From Rikenellaceae bacterium (GTDB lineage: Bacteria > Bacteroidota > Bacteroidia > Bacteroidales > UBA932), in assembly GCA_900769385.1 (NCBI GenBank), contig CAAGGO010000371.1, positions 1 to 9,222 of the forward strand: a stretch of 9,222 nucleotides of DNA, given 5' to 3'. The notes under the pieces were generated by a model. The model searched no databases. It was not told where the DNA came from and worked only from the letters and a program-made list of their open reading frames with translations. A program made the translations under genes and the position numbers. Below, one piece after another: positions 6,489 to 9,222 of this stretch (position 1 is the stretch's first letter; each line of letters opens with the position of its first letter).

Positions 6489-6510
6489 TAGCCTAACCGA
6501 AGGCTATTTT
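6489..6510 (+). terminator. Short terminator-like hairpin abutting the long stem-loop
   Basis: TAGCCT (6489-6494) pairs with AGGCTA (6501-6506) around AACCGA and is followed by TTTT. Six base pairs and four T make it weak. It starts at the first base after the 112-base stem-loop, which fits the 3' end of a small transcript. Confidence 0.4.
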
Positions 6511-6576
6511 GGGAAACTTTGATGTGAAAGAAATGGGAGATTGGAAATAAGAAACCCTGCCGAGACCGTACATAAT

Positions 6577-6607
6577 TTTGTTCAATTTATAAAAATTATT
6601 ATCTTTG
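6577..6607 (+). promoter_or_regulatory. Bacteroidota-type promoter for the TonB-domain gene
   Basis: TTTG (6577-6580) and TATCTTTG (6600-6607) are separated by 19 bases, matching both halves of the Bacteroidota sigma-ABfr consensus with normal spacing. Transcription would start near 6612 and give a leader of about 70 nucleotides before the ATG at 6681. Confidence 0.85.
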
Positions 6608-6680
6608 TAAAGAGCCGCTTTCTATTGGTTTTGCCAAGGCGCCACAAAATACGACGTAACATTAAAACTTGACAACAATT

Positions 6681-7160
6681 ATGGAAAAGAGACTTTTATT
6701 TGTTCTGATTGCCCTGCTTCTGCTTGTTCCGGCAAAAAGCTTTTCACAAAGAGTAAAGAAGGTTAAGCCACCCAAAGATCCGGAATGGGTGCTTATGGTA
6801 ACACCGGAGGGAAAACTGCAGAGGGCTCCGACATTCAAGCTGCAAAACCCTAAAGAAAGCTTTATGAGGTGGTTAGGTGACAACCTTAAAGTTCCTCGCG
6901 GAGTTACGGGTCCTTTTTATGGGACCTCTGTAGTTCAATTTTATATAGAGCCTGATGGGGAAATTGTTCAGGTAGACATATTGAAAAGTTGCGGTAACTT
7001 TTACCTTGACAAAGCTGCTGTTGATGTAATTTCAAGCTCCCCAACCTGGGAACCTGCCACATTTGATGGAGAACCTACGGTACTGAAATACACTATGCCT
7101 GTAACATTCAGAATTCCTGGTGCAAATTCTGCGAGCAAAAAAAGCGGCAGCAGATTTTAA
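6681..7160 (+). CDS. TonB C-terminal-domain protein with signal peptide, no proline-rich linker
   Basis: I place the start at the ATG at 6681 (MEKRLLFVLIALLLL), giving 159 residues; an in-frame TTG at 6669 would add MTTI but is less likely. Residues 1-22 look like a cleavable signal peptide (KSFS|Q), though an uncleaved anchor is not ruled out. After a short basic linker (24-32), residues 60-146 match the TonB C-terminal fold: FMRWLGDNLKVP (61-72), VVQFYIEPDGEIVQVDIL (84-101), LDKAAVDVISSSPTWEPA (109-126) and YTMPVTFRI (137-145). TonB proteins pass proton-motive energy from ExbB/ExbD to outer membrane receptors. This one lacks the long Pro/Lys-rich spacer needed to span the periplasm, so it is more likely a periplasmic partner or a domain-only paralogue than a full energy transducer. 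It is driven by the promoter at 6577. Confidence 0.85.
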   Translation: MEKRLLFVLIALLLLVPAKSFSQRVKKVKPPKDPEWVLMVTPEGKLQRAPTFKLQNPKESFMRWLGDNLKVPRGVTGPFYGTSVVQFYIEPDGEIVQVDILKSCGNFYLDKAAVDVISSSPTWEPATFDGEPTVLKYTMPVTFRIPGANSASKKSGSRF

Positions 7161-7181
7161 TTGAGGTTAATTTATCTTTAG

Positions 7182-7189
7182 TATCTTTG
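7182..7189 (+). promoter_or_regulatory. -7 promoter box immediately upstream of holA
   Basis: TATCTTTG is an exact -7 match ending 5 bases before the ATG at 7195. A second, imperfect copy (TATCTTTA) lies at 7173-7180. A TTG at 7161-7163 is a possible -33 remnant. Transcription from the exact box would begin at or near 7195. The mRNA is therefore either leaderless or translated from the in-frame ATG at 7225. Confidence 0.7.
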
Positions 7190-7194
7190 CAGAT

Positions 7195-8238
7195 ATGGCC
7201 AAACAGACAGAATCAGATACACTAATGCAGTTCAACACTATCCTGGCAGATGTAAAAGCCGGGAAGTTTGCCCCCGTATATATACTTATGGGTGAGGAGC
7301 CGTATTATTCTGATGTAATTATGGAGGCCATCCTGCAGAATGTCCTGCAGCCCCACGAAAGGGATTTCAACCAGACCATTGTGTACGCCCAGGACACCAC
7401 CACGGCAGATATTGTACAGGCTTGCCGCCGCTACCCTATGTTTGCAGAGAGGCAGCTTGTAATGGTAAGGGAGGCCCAGCACCTTACAAAGCTGGATATT
7501 CTGGAGCAATATGTGGAGAACCCCGCACCGGAAACGGTACTTGTACTGGCCTTCACAGGAAAATCAGTTGACAAGCGTACCGGATTCTACAAAAAGGCAA
7601 AAGCCTCCGCCACAATTCTGGAATCAGCCGCAATCAGCGAGTGGAACGTTGCCAAATGGATTACCCAATACATTCAGGAAAAAGGGTACTCCATAGCACC
7701 GGATGCAGTAAACCTTATGGCAGAGCATACCGGAACCGGCCTGCGGAAAATTGTACTGGAAACAGACAAGCTTTTCAAAGGTCTTCCCGACGGATGTACT
7801 CAAATCACCGTCAAGGATGTTGAACTGAACATTGGAGTAAGCAAGGAGTTCTCGGCATTTGAACTTTCAAAGGCTCTTGTGTTCAAGGAGTATGACAAGG
7901 CATACAAAATTGCCCGTTTCTTTGCACAGAACCCAAAGAAATACCCTCTTGTACTAACATTGGGTGCAATGTTCTTCTTGTTCTCAAGGTTGCTCAAATG
8001 CCACGCATATTATCTTAAGGATGGTGGTATAGCCGAAAATGCAATAAGAAAGGCAGGAGTGTTTGCCCAAGGGCAGATTAAGGAATACAGTGCGGCAATG
8101 AGGGCATTCCCCCTTAAGAAGACAATGGCTGTAATAGCCATAATAAAGGAATATGACTATAAGGCAAAAAGCGGAACAGCCGGCCAGGCTTCTGATGGAG
8201 ATCTGCTTGTTGAACTTATATCAAGAATAATACATTAA
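7195..8238 (+). CDS. holA: DNA polymerase III subunit delta (clamp loader)
   Basis: The 347-residue product matches HolA. KFAPVYILMGEEPYYSD (24-40) is the N-terminal strand with the degenerate nucleotide-binding loop GEEPYY typical of delta. Next come the RRYPMFAERQLVMVREAQ region (78-95), the TVLVLAFTG strand (114-122), and the conserved helical domain with ISEWNVAKWITQYIQEKGY and TGTGLRKIVLETDKL. The C-terminal collar domain begins near VSKEFSAFELSKAL. Delta opens the beta sliding clamp within the clamp-loader complex during DNA replication. Length is normal. The start is ambiguous: the family usually begins about where residue 11 lies (MQFNTILADVKAGK, ATG at 7225). The promoter box ends only 5 bases before 7195, so 7225 would give a normal leader of about 30 nucleotides and a 337-residue protein. 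It is followed after 28 bases by the NifX-like gene and probably co-transcribed with it. Confidence 0.93.
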   Translation: MAKQTESDTLMQFNTILADVKAGKFAPVYILMGEEPYYSDVIMEAILQNVLQPHERDFNQTIVYAQDTTTADIVQACRRYPMFAERQLVMVREAQHLTKLDILEQYVENPAPETVLVLAFTGKSVDKRTGFYKKAKASATILESAAISEWNVAKWITQYIQEKGYSIAPDAVNLMAEHTGTGLRKIVLETDKLFKGLPDGCTQITVKDVELNIGVSKEFSAFELSKALVFKEYDKAYKIARFFAQNPKKYPLVLTLGAMFFLFSRLLKCHAYYLKDGGIAENAIRKAGVFAQGQIKEYSAAMRAFPLKKTMAVIAIIKEYDYKAKSGTAGQASDGDLLVELISRIIH

Positions 8239-8250
8239 AAATAATTAAAC

Positions 8251-8257
8251 AAAGGAG
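8251..8257 (+). promoter_or_regulatory. Shine-Dalgarno-like ribosome binding site before the NifX-like gene
   Basis: AAAGGAG ends 9 bases before the ATG at 8267, a good match to the 16S 3' end at good spacing. Such sites are uncommon in Bacteroidota, and no other gene start in this window has one this clear. Confidence 0.6.
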
Positions 8258-8266
8258 ACAACAATC

Positions 8267-8614
8267 ATGAAAATAGCAGTACCAACAAGAGACAATGTAG
8301 TGGACAACCACTTTGGACATTGCGCCTATTACACAATTTATACAATAGAGGACAACAAGATTACCGCAAAGGAGACCCTTCCGTCACCTCAGGGTTGCGG
8401 ATGCAAATCAAACATTGCCCCAATTCTTCACAATATGGGTGTTGAGGTAATGTTGGCCGGCAATATGGGTGAAGGTGCAAAAAATGTACTCAGGAACAAC
8501 AACATTGCAGTTATCAGAGGCTGCAGCGGCGGCACAGATGAGCTTGTAGAGGCATATTTGCGTGGTGAGGTTAAGGACAACGGTGAGGTTTGCCACCATC
8601 ACGAGTGCCACTAA
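8267..8614 (+). CDS. NifX/NifB-type dinitrogenase iron-molybdenum cofactor domain protein with Cys/His tail
   Basis: The 115-residue protein is a single small alpha/beta domain of the family that includes NifX, NafY and the C-terminus of NifB (ribonuclease H-like fold, binding metal clusters). MKIAVPTRDNVVDNHFGHC (1-19) is the diagnostic N-terminus with the conserved HFGHC, then YTIYTIEDNKI (22-32), the PQGCGCKSNIAPIL segment (41-54), VMLAGNMGEGAKNVL (61-75) and NNIAVIRGCSGGTDELVEAYLRGEV (78-102). It has six cysteines (19, 44, 46, 86, 109, 114) and ends in CHHHECH (109-115), a likely metal-binding tail. Stand-alone proteins of this kind are common in anaerobes that do not fix nitrogen, and no nif gene is visible here, so nitrogenase assembly is not implied. 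An iron-sulfur or other metal-handling role is inference. It lies 28 bases after holA with its own Shine-Dalgarno site and before another cysteine-rich protein gene. Confidence 0.88.
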   Translation: MKIAVPTRDNVVDNHFGHCAYYTIYTIEDNKITAKETLPSPQGCGCKSNIAPILHNMGVEVMLAGNMGEGAKNVLRNNNIAVIRGCSGGTDELVEAYLRGEVKDNGEVCHHHECH

Positions 8615-8684
8615 ATGAAATGCATCACTGAAAAACTTTGCAGTTTGGATGTGCAGTTAAGGAATACATCATCGGGAAGAAGAT

Positions 8685-9164
8685 ATGGATATAAATATTG
8701 AAGAGAGAGTTGGGAAGGCGGTTGCACTTTTTAAGGAGGGGTACAATTGCTCCCAGAGTGTAGTTGCGGCGTATGCGGACATATACGGTTTTTCACAGGA
8801 GCAGGCCCTTAAGATGGCTGCCTCTTTTGGAGCAGGTATCGGGCGCATGAGGGAGACTTGCGGTGCGGCGTGCGGAATGTTTCTTCTTGCAGGTTTGGAG
8901 ACAGGGTGTACCGATCCCAAAAGTGCAGAGGGCAAAGGGGCCAACTATGCAGTGGTTCAGGACCTGGCTGCAAAGTTCAGTGAGATAAACGGCTCGCTTG
9001 TTTGTGCGGAGCTGTTGGGTTTGAGGGAGAAAAAGGATACAGGCATTGGAGCCCCTACCCAGCCTCAGGAACGCAATGCGGAGTATTACAAGAAAAGGCC
9101 TTGCGTGGAGATGGTAAGAACCGCAGCACAGCTGTTTGGGGAGTACCTGAATTCAGAAAAATAA
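8685..9164 (+). CDS. C_GCAxxG_C_C family cysteine-rich (putative redox) protein
   Basis: The 159-residue protein matches the C_GCAxxG_C_C family by its ordered cysteines: YNCSQSV (C22) after a helical EERVGKAVALFKEG start, MRETCGAACGMFLLAG (C59 and C63, between the glycine-rich SFGAGIGRM and a hydrophobic helix), LVCAELLG (C107) and RPCVEMVRTAA (C140). C75 is an extra one. The function is not known; the invariant cysteines suggest metal or disulfide redox chemistry, and the protein is probably cytoplasmic since it has no signal peptide. The sequence GAPTQPQERNAEYYKKRP (122-139) before the last cysteine is polar and probably a loop. It lies 70 bases after the NifX-like gene. AAACTTTG upstream resembles a -7 box but lacks the TA, so co-transcription from holA is the simpler reading. 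Confidence 0.88.
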   Translation: MDINIEERVGKAVALFKEGYNCSQSVVAAYADIYGFSQEQALKMAASFGAGIGRMRETCGAACGMFLLAGLETGCTDPKSAEGKGANYAVVQDLAAKFSEINGSLVCAELLGLREKKDTGIGAPTQPQERNAEYYKKRPCVEMVRTAAQLFGEYLNSEK

Positions 9165-9182
9165 AACCTAATACATAAAGAT

Positions 9183-9222
9183 ATGAAGAGAGGATTGTTA
9201 TTTTTGATTGCAGCTCTTGCAA
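9183..9222 (+). CDS. N-terminus of a likely secreted protein, cut by window edge
   Basis: Eighteen bases after the preceding stop, an ATG opens a frame reading MKRGLLFLIAALA to the end of the window. Two basic residues followed by an unbroken hydrophobic stretch are the start of a signal peptide or membrane anchor. Only 13 codons are visible, so the product is unknown. The short gap suggests it belongs to the same transcript as the C_GCAxxG_C_C gene. Confidence 0.55.
   Translation, partial: MKRGLLFLIAALA

Larger units (their letters stand above)
6251..6680. other. 430-base intergenic region: terminator, structured element, promoter and leader
   Basis: No coding region of convincing length or composition is visible on either strand. 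From left to right it contains the M28 terminator (6271-6305), a long imperfect stem-loop (6377-6488), a small terminator-like hairpin (6489-6510), about 65 bases with nothing recognisable, a promoter (6577-6607), and a leader of about 70 bases before the TonB-domain gene. The leader contains only a short TTGG/CCAA hairpin (6626-6637). Confidence 0.7.

Noticed and set aside
6374..6497. GTAGGC...GCCTAAC ends of the stem-loop resembling integron attC core sites
   Set aside because: An attC site starts with RYYYAAC and ends with GTTRRRY; here the order is reversed and the left copy is imperfect. No integrase or cassette array is present.
8267..8614. Nitrogen fixation locus
   Set aside because: Only a stand-alone NifX-type domain is present. 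No nifHDK, nifE/N or nifB radical-SAM domain is seen, and such stand-alone domains are common in non-fixing anaerobes.
8624..8654. Hairpin and promoter between the NifX-like and C_GCAxxG_C_C genes
   Set aside because: GCATC..ACTG/CAGT..GATGTGC pairs only in short pieces and has no T-run. AAACTTTG lacks the TA of the -7 consensus and no -33 element is present.

Overview
The window reads as a chromosomal segment of a Bacteroidota organism, most likely of the order Bacteroidales. The evidence is the repeated Bacteroidota -7 promoter signature TAnnTTTG (TATCTTTG at 2098, 4229, 6600 and 7182), the near absence of Shine-Dalgarno sequences, a Bacteroidota-type histone H1-like Hc1 protein, and Bacteroidota-style secreted proteins (M28 peptidase, Omp85-like barrel, signal-peptide TonB-domain protein). 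Genes are intact and close together. I see no integrase, transposase, tRNA, rRNA or CRISPR array.

Layout. On the minus strand, from right to left, are a small Hc1 gene (1863-2042), its terminator (1811-1842), an Omp85-superfamily barrel protein (716-1795) and a GT2 glycosyltransferase cut by the left edge (1-589). MarC (2134-2718, +) is divergent from Hc1 and converges on a sodium:amino-acid symporter of the AGCS family (2783-4201, -), with a shared bidirectional terminator between them. Divergent from the symporter is a two-gene plus-strand unit: a YbaN/DUF454 membrane protein (4253-4615) and a secreted M28 zinc peptidase (4634-6250), ending in a strong terminator.

A 430-base gap (6251-6680) follows. 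It holds a 112-base imperfect stem-loop (6377-6488), a small terminator-like hairpin directly after it (6489-6510), and a textbook Bacteroidota promoter (6577-6607). The promoter drives a TonB C-terminal-domain protein (6681-7160). holA (DNA polymerase III delta, 7195-8238) follows with its own -7 box. Then come a NifX/NifB-type cofactor-binding domain protein with a Cys/His tail (8267-8614), a C_GCAxxG_C_C redox-type protein (8685-9164) and the first 13 codons of a secreted protein (9183 to the edge).

Most of the window is ordinary cell-envelope, transport and housekeeping content. The items most worth a second look are the unexplained stem-loop between the M28 peptidase and the TonB-domain gene, and the pair of small cysteine-rich proteins downstream of holA. 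I found no clear new defence or biosynthetic system.
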